Positions 37,210 through 45,693 of a stretch of 49,874 bases of DNA are shown here, piece by piece. The translations under genes were made by a program, and so were the position numbers. The notes under the pieces are model-generated. The model worked only from the letters and a program-made list of their open reading frames with translations. It did not search any database and was not told where the DNA came from. Source of the DNA: Micromonospora gifhornensis (GTDB taxonomy: Bacteria > Actinomycetota > Actinomycetes > Mycobacteriales > Micromonosporaceae). Numbering within the stretch: position 1 is the first letter of the stretch; each line of letters begins with the position of its first letter. The stretch is from assembly GCF_016863515.1 (NCBI RefSeq), contig NZ_BOPA01000046.1:1-49874 (forward strand). The letters run 5' to 3'.

Positions 37210-38139
37210 TCAGTTGCGGCTGGTGAGAGCCCGGAAGAAGAACATGAGGTTGGCCGGGCGCTCGGCGAGACGCCGCATCAGGTAGCCGTACCACTCCTCG
37301 CCGAACGGCACGTACACCCGGACCTGGTGGCCTGCTTCGGCGAGCCGCCGCTGCTCGGTGGGGCGGATGCCGTACAGCATCTGGAACTCGTAGCCGGTGA
37401 CGCCTTCGGGACGGCCGGCGGCCAGCCGGGTGCCGGCCACGATGAGTTCGGGGTCGTGCGTGGCGAGCATCGGGTAGCCGGGACCGGCCATCAGGATCTC
37501 GGCGCACCGCAGGTACGCCTGGGTCACCTCAGTGCGAGCCTGGTAGGCCACGCTCGCCGGCTCCCGGTAGGCGCCCTTGCACAGCCGGACCCGCGAACCG
37601 GCGGTCGCCAGGTCGCGGCAGTCGCCCTCGCTGCGCCGCAGGTACGCCTGGATGACCGCGCCGGTCTCCGGGAAGTCCCGACGCAACTGGGCGACGATGC
37701 CCAGCGTCGAGTCGGTGGTGGTGTGGTCCTCCATGTCCACGGTGACCGTGGTGCCCGCCCGGGCGGCGGCCGCGCAGATGCGGGCCGCGTTGTCCAGCGC
37801 CACGGCCTCGCCCTCGCGGGGCAGGGCCTGACCGAGCGCGGACAACTTGATCGAGACCTCCGCCATGCCGGTCAGCCCGGCGTCGGCGAGCCCGTCGAGC
37901 AGTGCGACGTACTGCCCGGTGACGTGCTCGGCGTGGGCCCGGTCGGTGGTGTCCTCGCCGAGATAGTCGAGGGTGGCGAGACAACCGGCGTCGTGCAGCC
38001 CTTCCGACGCGCGTACGGCGGAGGGCACGTTCTCGCCGGCGACGAACCGGTCCACCACGGCACGGGTGAGCGGGGTGGCTTCGATCGCCCGGCGGGCGCG
38101 GCGGCTGGCCGCGGTCTTCAGGATGACCTGACGCAGCAT
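37210..38139 (-). CDS. Proline dehydrogenase (monofunctional)
   Basis: The 309-residue protein is a short FAD-dependent proline dehydrogenase barrel, converting proline to pyrroline-5-carboxylate. Diagnostic stretches are VTVDMEDHTTTD, YLRRSEGDCRDL, RLCKGAYREPASVAYQ and the C-terminal YVPFGEEWYGYLMRRLAERP, whose arginine pair holds the substrate carboxylate. The start MLRQVILKTAA at 38139 lies directly after the upstream amidase stop (one base apart), so translation is coupled. It works with the adjacent P5C dehydrogenase. Confidence 0.93.
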   Translation of the reverse strand: MLRQVILKTAASRRARRAIEATPLTRAVVDRFVAGENVPSAVRASEGLHDAGCLATLDYLGEDTTDRAHAEHVTGQYVALLDGLADAGLTGMAEVSIKLSALGQALPREGEAVALDNAARICAAAARAGTTVTVDMEDHTTTDSTLGIVAQLRRDFPETGAVIQAYLRRSEGDCRDLATAGSRVRLCKGAYREPASVAYQARTEVTQAYLRCAEILMAGPGYPMLATHDPELIVAGTRLAAGRPEGVTGYEFQMLYGIRPTEQRRLAEAGHQVRVYVPFGEEWYGYLMRRLAERPANLMFFFRALTSRN

Positions 38140-38140
38140 G

Positions 38141-39088
38141 TCAGCCGGCCTTCTGGTCGAGCGGACCACGCGGGGTGGGCGCGGGACGGTCGGTCGGCGC
38201 GTACGGGGCGGTGTCGACGATCGGGCCGTACAGGTCGGGTCGCCGGTCCTGGATCAGGTTCAGCCCGAAGAAGCCCTCGGTGCGGCTGGCCAGCGTGGTG
38301 GCGTCCAGGTCAGCGGTGTGCGTGACCAGGCCCTCCTCGTCGGTAAGCATCGCGACGACCTTGCCGTACGGGTCGACGATCTGGCTGTGACCCCAGTAGT
38401 CGAGCCCCGCGGTGTAGACGCCCTTCTCGCAGTGGTTGGAGACGACCAGCCACATCTGGTTGAAGAAGGCGTTGGCCTGGGCGGAGAGGTCCATGGCGAA
38501 GCCGTGGTAGTCGTCGGCCGGGTCGTGGCCCTTCATCGGCCACGCCGTGGACATCAGGCCCAGCGTCGCACCCTGCAGCGCGAAGACCCGCATCAGCTCG
38601 GGAAAGGCCAGGTCGTAGCAGATCAGGCTGGCGGCGCGAGCGAACGGCAGGTCGAACACCGGCGTGGACTGGCCGGCGTTGAAGTACGGGAACTCGAAGG
38701 TGTTGTGGGTCTTGCGGTACACGCCCACCACACCGTCGGGGCCGATCAACGCGGTCGCGTTGAGGATCACGTTGCCGTGTCCGGCCCGCTCGGCCAGCCC
38801 GAGCTGGACGTACATGCCGTACTCGGCGGCCTTGGCCCGGATCGCCTCGGTGGACGGGCCGGGCACCGGCTCGGACTCGCGGAAGTAGTACTGCTTCTGC
38901 GCGGCGGTGCCCTTGTCACCGAGACCGAACGCGAAGTCGGCGTAGCCCTGCAGGCCGACCTCCGGCAGCACCAGCACGTCGACGCCCTTGGCGGCGGCCT
39001 CGTCGATCATTTCCAGGAACTTCGCCAGGTTGCGCGCCTTGTCGTGCTCGATACGCACGTTCGCGGCGGCGAGGGTCACGGGGGCCAT
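38141..39088 (-). CDS. Nitrilase-superfamily carbon-nitrogen hydrolase (amidase)
   Basis: The 315-residue protein has the complete catalytic triad of this superfamily: E43 in LVLPEVGLQGY, K126 in VYRKTHNTF and C157 in SLICYDLAFPE. These enzymes hydrolyse linear amides or carbamoyl groups by a thiol mechanism. Start ATG 39088 follows an ideal GAGGAGGAAAACC; the upstream extension to 39217 is rejected. Setting between an amidohydrolase and proline dehydrogenase suggests it deamidates a proline-derived or amino-acid amide, but the true substrate is unknown. Confidence 0.88.
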   Translation of the reverse strand: MAPVTLAAANVRIEHDKARNLAKFLEMIDEAAAKGVDVLVLPEVGLQGYADFAFGLGDKGTAAQKQYYFRESEPVPGPSTEAIRAKAAEYGMYVQLGLAERAGHGNVILNATALIGPDGVVGVYRKTHNTFEFPYFNAGQSTPVFDLPFARAASLICYDLAFPELMRVFALQGATLGLMSTAWPMKGHDPADDYHGFAMDLSAQANAFFNQMWLVVSNHCEKGVYTAGLDYWGHSQIVDPYGKVVAMLTDEEGLVTHTADLDATTLASRTEGFFGLNLIQDRRPDLYGPIVDTAPYAPTDRPAPTPRGPLDQKAG

Positions 39089-39116
39089 GGTTTTCCTCCT
39101 CGTCAGGGGTGTCAGA

Positions 39117-40355
39117 TCAGGAGAGCTCGTACTTGACCAGGTCGCCGCCCTTGATGACCACGGGCACGGCGGTGGGGCTGGCGAAGACCTCGATGTCCTC
39201 CCAGGGGCGTCCGTCAACGACGATCAGGTCGGCGAGCTTGCCCGCCTCGACCGTGCCGAGCCGGTCGGCCAGGCCGAACAGCTCCGCATTGACGCGGGTC
39301 GTGGCGATCAGCACCGCGGCGGCCGGCATGATCTCCGCCTTGAGGGACAGCTCGCGGTGCTTGTGCACGAACATCGGGCCGAGCAGGTCGGAGCCGCTGG
39401 CGATGCGGACGCCGGCACGGTAGGCGTACTCCAGCGAACGCAGGCCCTGCTCGTGGGCCATCCGGATCTTCTCCAGCGGCTCCGGGGCCACCCCGTGCTC
39501 GGCACCCTGGCGGTGCAGCAGCTCGTAGGTGGAGAGGGTGGGCACCAGGTAGGTGCCGGCCTCGGCGAGCAGCGCGGCGGTCGCCTCGTCCATCAGGTTG
39601 CCGTGCTCGATCGAGCGGACGCCGGCTTCGACACAGTTGCGGATCGCGGCGGAGGAGTAGGCGTGCGCGAGCACGTACTTGCCGGCCGCCTCGGCGGTCT
39701 GCACCGCCATCCGCAGCTCCTCCAGGCTGTACTGGATGGTGTCCAGCTCGTCGGCGGGGGACATCGCGCCGCCGCTGGCCATGACCTTGATCTGGTCGGC
39801 GCCGGTACGGATGTTCTCCCGTACGCCCTTGCGGATCTCCTCCGGGCCGTCCGCGACGATCGCGTTCATGCCCACCTGGGAGCAGCACTCGACGGTGTTG
39901 CCGCGCTCGGTGGGACGCCGCCAGTCGGCGTGACCCCCCGTCATGGACAGCGGCGCGTTCGACACCAGCAGTCGGGGGCCGAGGATGTCACCCTGCTCGA
40001 CGGCCTGCCGGAAACCCGCGTCGCAGCCACCGGCGTCCCGCACGGTGGTGTAGCCCTGCATCAGGGTGCGGTTCAGGATCCGCCCCATCTTCAGCGCCGC
40101 GTGGCTGGTCTGGTAGTTCCGGTGCTGTTCCAGGATGTTGACGTCGATCGCGCCGATGTGCACGTGCGCGTCCATGAGGCCGGGCATCACGGTCCGGCCG
40201 GCGCAGTCGATCACCCGGTCGGCGCTGGCCGGCACCGCACCGCCGGCCGCCACGTCGACGATCAGCTCGCCGTCCACCACGACGGTGGCACCCTCCACGG
40301 GCTCCGCGCCGGTGGCGTCGAAGACAGTGGCGTTCGTCAGTGCGATGGTGCTCAC
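39117..40355 (-). CDS. Metal-dependent amidohydrolase, prolidase/imidazolonepropionase-like
   Basis: The 412-residue protein is an amidohydrolase-superfamily TIM barrel. Metal ligands are visible in MPGLMDAHVHIG, the carboxylated lysine in QIKVMASGG, then LAHAYSS, SIEHGN and ASGSDLLG; it ends with the usual VEAGKLADLIVVDG. Relatives hydrolyse N-acyl amino acids, Xaa-Pro or Xaa-basic dipeptides. GTG 40355 (VSTIALTNATVF) is preceded by AAAGGA; the upstream open frame lacks family similarity. It sits 17 bases after livF, suggesting it acts on the imported compound. Confidence 0.88.
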   Translation of the reverse strand: MSTIALTNATVFDATGAEPVEGATVVVDGELIVDVAAGGAVPASADRVIDCAGRTVMPGLMDAHVHIGAIDVNILEQHRNYQTSHAALKMGRILNRTLMQGYTTVRDAGGCDAGFRQAVEQGDILGPRLLVSNAPLSMTGGHADWRRPTERGNTVECCSQVGMNAIVADGPEEIRKGVRENIRTGADQIKVMASGGAMSPADELDTIQYSLEELRMAVQTAEAAGKYVLAHAYSSAAIRNCVEAGVRSIEHGNLMDEATAALLAEAGTYLVPTLSTYELLHRQGAEHGVAPEPLEKIRMAHEQGLRSLEYAYRAGVRIASGSDLLGPMFVHKHRELSLKAEIMPAAAVLIATTRVNAELFGLADRLGTVEAGKLADLIVVDGRPWEDIEVFASPTAVPVVIKGGDLVKYELS

Positions 40356-40372
40356 GGAAGTCCTTTCGATTG

Positions 40373-41068
40373 TCAGTGATGGACGCCGAACGCGTCGGCG
40401 ACGAGTTGGTCGACCTGGGCGGAGTCGGCGGTGTCGATGACCCGGTCGACGGTGCCGACGCGGAGCAGGACGAGTTCGTCGGCGACGCTCGCGGCCCGCG
40501 CGACGCTCTGCTCGACGAGCAGCACGCCCATGCCGCGCGAGCACAACTCGGCGATGTAGCGGTAGATCTCGTCGATGACGACAGGTGCCAGGCCCAGACC
40601 CGGCTCGTCCAGCAGCAGGTACTTCGGGTCGCGCAGCAGCGCCCGACCCAGCGCCACCATCTGCTGCTGCCCGCCGGAGAGCAGCGACACCTTCTGGTGG
40701 GTACGTCCCTGAAGCGCCGGGAACAGGTCCAGCACCTCGTCGATGCGGGCCCGCTGCGCGCGGTTCGCCCCGACCGTCAGGTTCTCCAGGACGGACAGCT
40801 GGGACAGCAGGCCGCGACCCTCGTGGACGACAGCGATGTGGTGGTCGTTGACCCGTCGGTGCGTCGGCTTCGCCGAGATGTCGACGTCGTCGACGCGTAC
40901 CGACCCTTCGGTGCGGACCGCGCCGAGGATGGCCCGCAGCGTGGTGGTCTTGCCGGCACCGTTGGTGCCGACCAGGGCGACGGTCTTGCCCGGTGGTACG
41001 CGCAGGTTCACCCCGAACAGGGCCTGGGTCGAGCCGTACCAGCCCTTGACCGACTCAAGCGTCAGCAC
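40373..41068 (-). CDS. livF: Branched-chain amino acid-type ABC transporter ATPase LivF
   Basis: The 231-residue ATPase has Walker A GTNGAGKTT, signature LSGGQQQMVALGRALL and Walker B YLLLDEPGLGLAP, as in LivF. Together with LivG it powers import through LivHM. GTG 41068 lies six bases after GGGAGGG and overlaps the end of livG by 14 bases, indicating coupled translation. The frame upstream of this start is not family-like. Confidence 0.93.
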   Translation of the reverse strand: MLTLESVKGWYGSTQALFGVNLRVPPGKTVALVGTNGAGKTTTLRAILGAVRTEGSVRVDDVDISAKPTHRRVNDHHIAVVHEGRGLLSQLSVLENLTVGANRAQRARIDEVLDLFPALQGRTHQKVSLLSGGQQQMVALGRALLRDPKYLLLDEPGLGLAPVVIDEIYRYIAELCSRGMGVLLVEQSVARAASVADELVLLRVGTVDRVIDTADSAQVDQLVADAFGVHH

Positions 41069-41849
41069 TTGCGGCCCTCCCGAAGTACGCGAGCTGCACC
41101 TGCCGGTCACCGAACACCTCGGCCGGGGTGCCGTCGCGCAGGAAGGCACCGGAGTCGAGGGCGATGACGTACGAGCAGAGGCTCTTGACCAGGTCCACGT
41201 CGTGCTCGACGACGACCATGGTCGACGGATGGTTCTCATGGACCCGGGTGAGTACGGCTGCCAACTCCTGCCGCCCCTCCTGGTCGAGACCGGCGGCCGG
41301 CTCGTCCAGCAGGATCACCGACGGCGAGGAGACCAGGACCCGGGCCACCTCCACCAGGCGGCGGCTGGCGAACGGCAGTTCGTCCACCCGGCGGTGCGCC
41401 TGCCGGGCCAGGCCCAGCAGGTCGAGCACCTCGGTCGCCGCCGCCATGTCCCGGTTGCGGGCGCGCCACTGCGACGGCAACGCGAGGAACTGGGCGAGCG
41501 CGTTCGGCTGCGGCAGTCGTTCGGTCCCGACCAGCACGTTCGTCAGCACCGACTCGCGTTCCATCAGCCGTACCGTCTGGAAGCCGCGCACGACACCGGC
41601 GAGGGCGCGGCGGCGGGTGCCCAGCGCGGTGATGTTGCGGTGGCCGATGTGCACGGAGCCCTCGGCGATCGGTGTGAACCCGCTTATCGCGTTGAGCAGT
41701 GTCGTCTTGCCCGCGCCGTTGGGGCCGATCAGGCCGCTGATTGCGCCCGCCGGCAGGCTGACGGTGACGTCACGCAGTGCCTGGAAGGCGCCGTACCGGA
41801 CGGTCAGTCCTTCGGTCCGTACGTGCGGCGCGCCGCTGGCCGTGCTCAT
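41055..41849 (-). CDS. livG: Branched-chain amino acid-type ABC transporter ATPase LivG
   Basis: The 264-residue ATPase has Walker A GPNGAGKTT and Walker B VILLDEPAAGLDQ, with the LivG C-terminal extension (FGDRQVQLAYFG). Its ABC signature reads LPFASRRLVEVARVL, where LivG proteins normally have a glycine (LPYGxQR-like); the missing glycine could affect ATP hydrolysis at one site. Start ATG 41849 overlaps the livM stop (ATGA). Confidence 0.92.
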   Translation of the reverse strand: MSTASGAPHVRTEGLTVRYGAFQALRDVTVSLPAGAISGLIGPNGAGKTTLLNAISGFTPIAEGSVHIGHRNITALGTRRRALAGVVRGFQTVRLMERESVLTNVLVGTERLPQPNALAQFLALPSQWRARNRDMAAATEVLDLLGLARQAHRRVDELPFASRRLVEVARVLVSSPSVILLDEPAAGLDQEGRQELAAVLTRVHENHPSTMVVVEHDVDLVKSLCSYVIALDSGAFLRDGTPAEVFGDRQVQLAYFGRAASADA

Positions 41850-42874
41850 TTGGATTCCTCCTCGTCCCCACGTACGCCTCTGATCCGACGCCACACGTTG
41901 CGGCCGAGCCCGACGATGCCGTCGGGCACCACCAGCGCCACGATCGCCAGCAGGGCGCCACCCACGATCGGGTAGAGGTTCGGCTGGCCGGCCAGGGTGA
42001 ACACCTCGGGCATCAGCACCACGTACGAGGCGCCCAGCCAGGCCCCCAGCACGGTGCCCGCGCCGCCGATCACCACGGCGACGAAGAGGTACACCGAGGC
42101 GAACAGGTCGAAGTCGGGCGGTGCGATGAATCCGGTGATGCCGGCGTAGAGCCAGCCGGCGACGCCCGCGTACACGGCGCTGATCAGGAACGCGGTGACC
42201 TTCGTACGGGCCACCGCCACGCCGACCGACTCGGCGGCGAGTTCGCTGTCGCGTACCGCCAGCATCCGGCGGCCGAGCTGGGTCCGGCCGAGGTGTACGG
42301 CGAACGCGGTGGCGATGGCCGCGGGGACCAGCGCGATCAGGTAGGCGTGCAGCGGTTCGCTGGAGTCCAGCCGCCCGAACAGGAACGGGTCGACCGAGGC
42401 TCCCTGGGTGCCGCCGGTGAGGTCGGTGGTGTTCCGGATGGCCCAGGCCAGCAGCTCACCGAAGGCGAGCGTCACAAGCGCCAGCCGCATGCCGGACAAC
42501 CGCAGCGTGGGTACGGAGACGACGAGCGCGGCGATGAGCGCCACGCCGATCACCGCGGCGAGCTGCATCGCGGGTCCGTAGCCGTTCGTCGCCATCACGT
42601 AGGTGGTGTAGGCGCCCACGCCCATGAAGGAGGCGTGCGCCAACGACATCTGGCCGGTCCGCCCGTACAGGATGTCCAGGCCCAGGGTGGCCACCGCGAA
42701 GGCGAGCACCTGCGCCGACATGAACACCCAGTAGTCGTCGAAGAGCAGCGGCGGAACCGCGGCGATCACGGCGAAGACGGCCACCCGGGTCAGCAGGCGG
42801 GGTACGCCCCGGCCTTTGCCCACCGTCGGGTTCTTCCCGCCCCGGCGGGGCCGCGTCATGGTGGTGCCGGTCAT
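41846..42874 (-). CDS. livM: Branched-chain amino acid-type ABC permease LivM
   Basis: The 342-residue permease has about ten membrane segments and LivM hallmarks: LYGRTGQMSLAHASFMGVGAY near the N-terminus and RMLAVRDSELAAESVGVAV, the cytoplasmic coupling loop. Start ATG 42874 overlaps the livH stop (ATGA), so the two permeases are co-translated. Confidence 0.93.
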   Translation of the reverse strand: MTGTTMTRPRRGGKNPTVGKGRGVPRLLTRVAVFAVIAAVPPLLFDDYWVFMSAQVLAFAVATLGLDILYGRTGQMSLAHASFMGVGAYTTYVMATNGYGPAMQLAAVIGVALIAALVVSVPTLRLSGMRLALVTLAFGELLAWAIRNTTDLTGGTQGASVDPFLFGRLDSSEPLHAYLIALVPAAIATAFAVHLGRTQLGRRMLAVRDSELAAESVGVAVARTKVTAFLISAVYAGVAGWLYAGITGFIAPPDFDLFASVYLFVAVVIGGAGTVLGAWLGASYVVLMPEVFTLAGQPNLYPIVGGALLAIVALVVPDGIVGLGRNVWRRIRGVRGDEEESK

Positions 42875-43746
42875 GCTCGCACCTCGTTCCGCTCGTTGAC
42901 GAACCGCTTCGGCACCAGCGCCAGGACGACGATGATCAGGAGGAAGACGGCCGGCGTGCCGGCGCTCGCGCCGAGCAGGTAGACCGCCAGCGACTCGTAG
43001 ACCCCGAGCGCCACGGCGACCACCAACGGCAGCCAGAACCGGTCGAGGCCGCCGATCATCCCGGCGATGAACGCCTTGATCAGGAACGGCGTCATGTAGA
43101 ACGCGTCGACCGACAGCCGGCTGGCGACCAGGATGGCGACGACCGCCGCGATCAGACCGGCCACCGCCCAGGTGGCGGTCCGCAGCGCCCGGACGTTCAC
43201 GCCGGCCGCCTGCGCGATGCCGGCGTCCTCGGCGCTGGCCCGCAACGACGTGCCCAGGCTGGTCCGGTTGAGCAGCAGGTACGCCGCCAGGACGGTCACC
43301 ACGGTCAGGCCGATGACGATGCCGTCACTCATGCTGACCACCACCCCGGCGACCTCGGTGCGGGTGTCCGCGCCGAGCGAGACGAAGGTGTGCGCGTTGG
43401 CGTCGATCAGCTGCTGCATGACTGCCGTGATGAGCAGGAAGATGCCGAGGGTGACGACCAGGTCCAGGCCCGGCCGACCCGCCGGGATCCGGCGAATGGC
43501 GGCGAAGTCGATCGCGCTGTTCACGATCACGGCGAGCAGCACACCGATCATCAGCGCCACCGGCACGGGCAGGCCCTGCTCGGAGTAGAAGAACCATGCG
43601 CTGAAGGCGGCGATCATGCCGACCTGCCCGTACGCGAAGTTCATGCTCTTGCTGACCTGGAAGACGATCAGCACGCCCAGCAGGAAGAGTGCGTAGAGGC
43701 TGCCGGTGGTGACACCACCGAGAAGGATCTGACCGAGGTCACCCAC
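42871..43746 (-). CDS. livH: Branched-chain amino acid-type ABC permease LivH
   Basis: The 291-residue permease has about eight membrane segments and LivH hallmarks: GGVTTGSLYALFLLGVLIVF, MNFAYGQVGMIAAF and the coupling loop RTSLGTSLRASAEDAGIAQA. Start is GTG 43746. It lies 66 bases after livK, with a strong hairpin between. Confidence 0.93.
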   Translation of the reverse strand: MGDLGQILLGGVTTGSLYALFLLGVLIVFQVSKSMNFAYGQVGMIAAFSAWFFYSEQGLPVPVALMIGVLLAVIVNSAIDFAAIRRIPAGRPGLDLVVTLGIFLLITAVMQQLIDANAHTFVSLGADTRTEVAGVVVSMSDGIVIGLTVVTVLAAYLLLNRTSLGTSLRASAEDAGIAQAAGVNVRALRTATWAVAGLIAAVVAILVASRLSVDAFYMTPFLIKAFIAGMIGGLDRFWLPLVVAVALGVYESLAVYLLGASAGTPAVFLLIIVVLALVPKRFVNERNEVRA

Positions 43747-43769
43747 GTGGACTCCTGGTCTCGTACTGG

Positions 43770-43808
43770 TCCGGGGGTGGGTCGGGTTTCGCCGGACCCA
43801 CCCCCGGA
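43770..43808 (-). terminator. Attenuating hairpin between livK and livH
   Basis: A 14-bp stem (43770-43783 with 43795-43808) lies immediately after the livK stop and before livH. In ABC operons such a hairpin commonly lets the binding-protein gene be expressed above the permeases, by partial termination or by 3'-end protection. Structure is seen; the role is inferred. Confidence 0.7.
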
Positions 43809-43812
43809 GGGG

Positions 43813-45048
43813 TCACTTCTGCAGGGACTTGGTCTCTTCGAGGACGACGAGCTTGTCGCCCTTGATCTGGCCGATGCCGACCGCGTCAACGCCGGCGCGG
43901 TCGCCCTTGCCCCAGGTCACCGGGGGCAGAATGCCGGTCTCGAAGTTCTCGAAGGTCTCGAGCGCCTCGACCACGCAGCCGCGGTTGAGACCCTCGGCCC
44001 GCTTCAGGGCCTCGGCGGTCAGCTGCGCCTGCACCCAGCCGAGCTGGTTGAACTTGCTCGGCGCCTTGCCGGTCTGCGCGGTGAAGTCCGCGACGAACTG
44101 CTTGACCAGCGGGTTGTCGCTCTCCAGCGACGAGGTCTCCAGCGCGACAAGCATGTCCTGCGAGAGCGCACCGAACTCCTTGATGTAGGAGTCGTCGCTC
44201 ATGCCGGCCCAGGCACCGGTCTTCGGGGTGTACCCGATGCGGGACATCGCCTGGAGCAGGCCGCCGGTGTCGGCGTTGGTCAGGATGAGGAACACGTACT
44301 CGGCGTCGAACTGCTTGAGCTGAGTCGCGATCGGGGTGAAGTCGGTGGTGCCCGGCGTCTCGGGGACGTAGAGCAGCTCGATGCCCTTGCCCTCGAGCGC
44401 CTTCTCCATGCCGAGCTTCGCGTTGTCGCCGACGTTGCCGGCCACACCGACGAGCGCCATCTTCTTCGGCGTCTCCTGGTCGAGCACGTAGTCGGTCAGG
44501 ATCTCGAATTCCTGGATGTAGTCGACCGTCGCCATGAAGACGTGCTGGTTCTTGTCGCCGCCGAGCTCGTCGCTTGGCGCGTACGGGGCGATGGCCGGTA
44601 CCTTCTTGCGGTCGAGGTACGGCACGGCGCCGAGGAAGTTGGGGGTGCCCTCACCGCCGGAGACGACGAGGATCTCCTCCTTCTCGACCAGCTGACGCAT
44701 CTGCTTCTGGGCGGTCGACGGGTCGTACGCGTCGTCGAGGATGATCGGCTTGATCTTCCGACCCTGTACGCCACCCTCGGCGTTCAGCTTGGCGTAGTAC
44801 GCCTCCTGCCCTTCCTTGGTGCCGAGACCACCCGCGGCGCCCGAGCCGGACAGCGGCATGGTGGTGCCCACCCGGATCTCACTGTCCGTGACACCCGGAC
44901 CGATCTCCTTGACGTCGCAACCGTTGGCCGACGAGCCCGACGAACCCGCCGACGACTTCGAGCCGCCGGTCGCGTTACCGCACCCGGCGGCGAACAGCAT
45001 GCAGGTGCTCGCCAACGTGGCGACGACCAGCCTTCCCTTCAACCGCAT
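43813..45048 (-). CDS. livK: Branched-chain amino acid-type ABC substrate-binding lipoprotein LivK
   Basis: The 411-residue lipoprotein has a signal with lipobox FAAGC near residues 19-23, a Ser/Gly-rich tether, and a Peripla_BP_6 fold (TDSEIRVGTTMPLSGSGAA; INAEGG-like LNAEGGVQGRKIKPIILDD). It captures the substrate and delivers it to LivHMGF. The family binds branched-chain amino acids but also amides, aromatics and peptides; given the downstream amidases and proline enzymes, a proline-containing compound is a reasonable guess. ATG 45048 overlaps the preceding small gene by 10 bases. Confidence 0.93.
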   Translation of the reverse strand: MRLKGRLVVATLASTCMLFAAGCGNATGGSKSSAGSSGSSANGCDVKEIGPGVTDSEIRVGTTMPLSGSGAAGGLGTKEGQEAYYAKLNAEGGVQGRKIKPIILDDAYDPSTAQKQMRQLVEKEEILVVSGGEGTPNFLGAVPYLDRKKVPAIAPYAPSDELGGDKNQHVFMATVDYIQEFEILTDYVLDQETPKKMALVGVAGNVGDNAKLGMEKALEGKGIELLYVPETPGTTDFTPIATQLKQFDAEYVFLILTNADTGGLLQAMSRIGYTPKTGAWAGMSDDSYIKEFGALSQDMLVALETSSLESDNPLVKQFVADFTAQTGKAPSKFNQLGWVQAQLTAEALKRAEGLNRGCVVEALETFENFETGILPPVTWGKGDRAGVDAVGIGQIKGDKLVVLEETKSLQK

Positions 45049-45554
45049 GTCTTCTCCCTAGTAGTGCAATCTGTTGGTGCGAACACCTCGGCCGGGTGAG
45101 CGTCTTCGGTGATCTTGGATAGGACCCGGGTGGCGACGGCCAGGGCCACGTCCACGGCGGATCGGATACTGTGCGTCGCGACGCCTGTGGAGTCGGCGGT
45201 GAGCAGTTGGTACTCTCCGGCGACTGCGGCGAACCGCAGGGTTCCTCCGGGCACCGCGATCGGTGCCCACGGGCGGACCTCGTGGTCGAGTGCGCGGGTC
45301 CAGTGCAGGCCTACGGAGAAGCCCGACTCGACGGGAAGGATGCCCACGTGCAGATCCCAGAAGGATCGGCTGGCGAAGCCCAGGGCACTCCATTCCCAAC
45401 TCGCCTCGGCGGCACGGAGCGCCGCGGCGGCGGGGGAAGCGTCCTCAGCCAGTTCCGGGCCCCAGGCGACGTGGATCTCGGGGCGTCCGGCGAGGGCCGT
45501 CCGCAGGCCGTCATGGACCGCGAGCAGGCCATCAGCTGCTGCACTATCCGGCAT
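45039..45554 (-). CDS. Unknown 171-residue protein, first gene of the liv operon
   Basis: The 171-residue soluble protein has no signal or membrane segment. It contains aromatic-rich blocks such as ASWEWSALGFASRSFWDLHV and GFSVGLHWTRALDHEVRPWA. I do not recognise a family. It is well supported as a gene: ATG 45554 follows GGGGAGGTG, codon use fits, and its stop overlaps the livK start by 10 bases. Being first in the operon under the TetR operators suggests a role tied to the transported compound. Confidence 0.7.
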   Translation of the reverse strand: MPDSAAADGLLAVHDGLRTALAGRPEIHVAWGPELAEDASPAAAALRAAEASWEWSALGFASRSFWDLHVGILPVESGFSVGLHWTRALDHEVRPWAPIAVPGGTLRFAAVAGEYQLLTADSTGVATHSIRSAVDVALAVATRVLSKITEDAHPAEVFAPTDCTTREKTCG

Positions 45555-45576
45555 GTGTCACCTCCCCAGCGACCCC

Positions 45577-45592
45577 TACCGACCAGTCGGTA
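45577..45592. promoter_or_regulatory. TetR-type operator 1
   Basis: TACCGACCAGTCGGTA is a near-perfect palindrome (seven-base arms around CA), 23 bases upstream of the small liv-operon gene. It shares ACCGACCnGTCGGT with the second site, so both probably bind the divergent TetR protein. Confidence 0.75.
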
Positions 45593-45609
45593 CGTTGAGG
45601 AGGACGGTA

Positions 45610-45631
45610 CCGGACCGACCGGTCGGTCCGG
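45610..45631. promoter_or_regulatory. TetR-type operator 2
   Basis: A perfect 22-base palindrome with core GACCGACCGGTCGGTC lies between the divergent liv operon and TetR gene, centred 33 bases from the centre of operator 1 (about three helical turns). Occupancy of both could repress the two divergent promoters together. Confidence 0.85.
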
Positions 45632-45693
45632 AAGCATGAAATCGAAACGTAACCCGCTCGCATTCGGCCGGGGTTATTGAAAGGGACGATCTG

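Noticed and set aside
43390..45099. 569-residue plus-strand open frame
   Set aside because: It is antisense to livH and livK, both of which are unambiguous.
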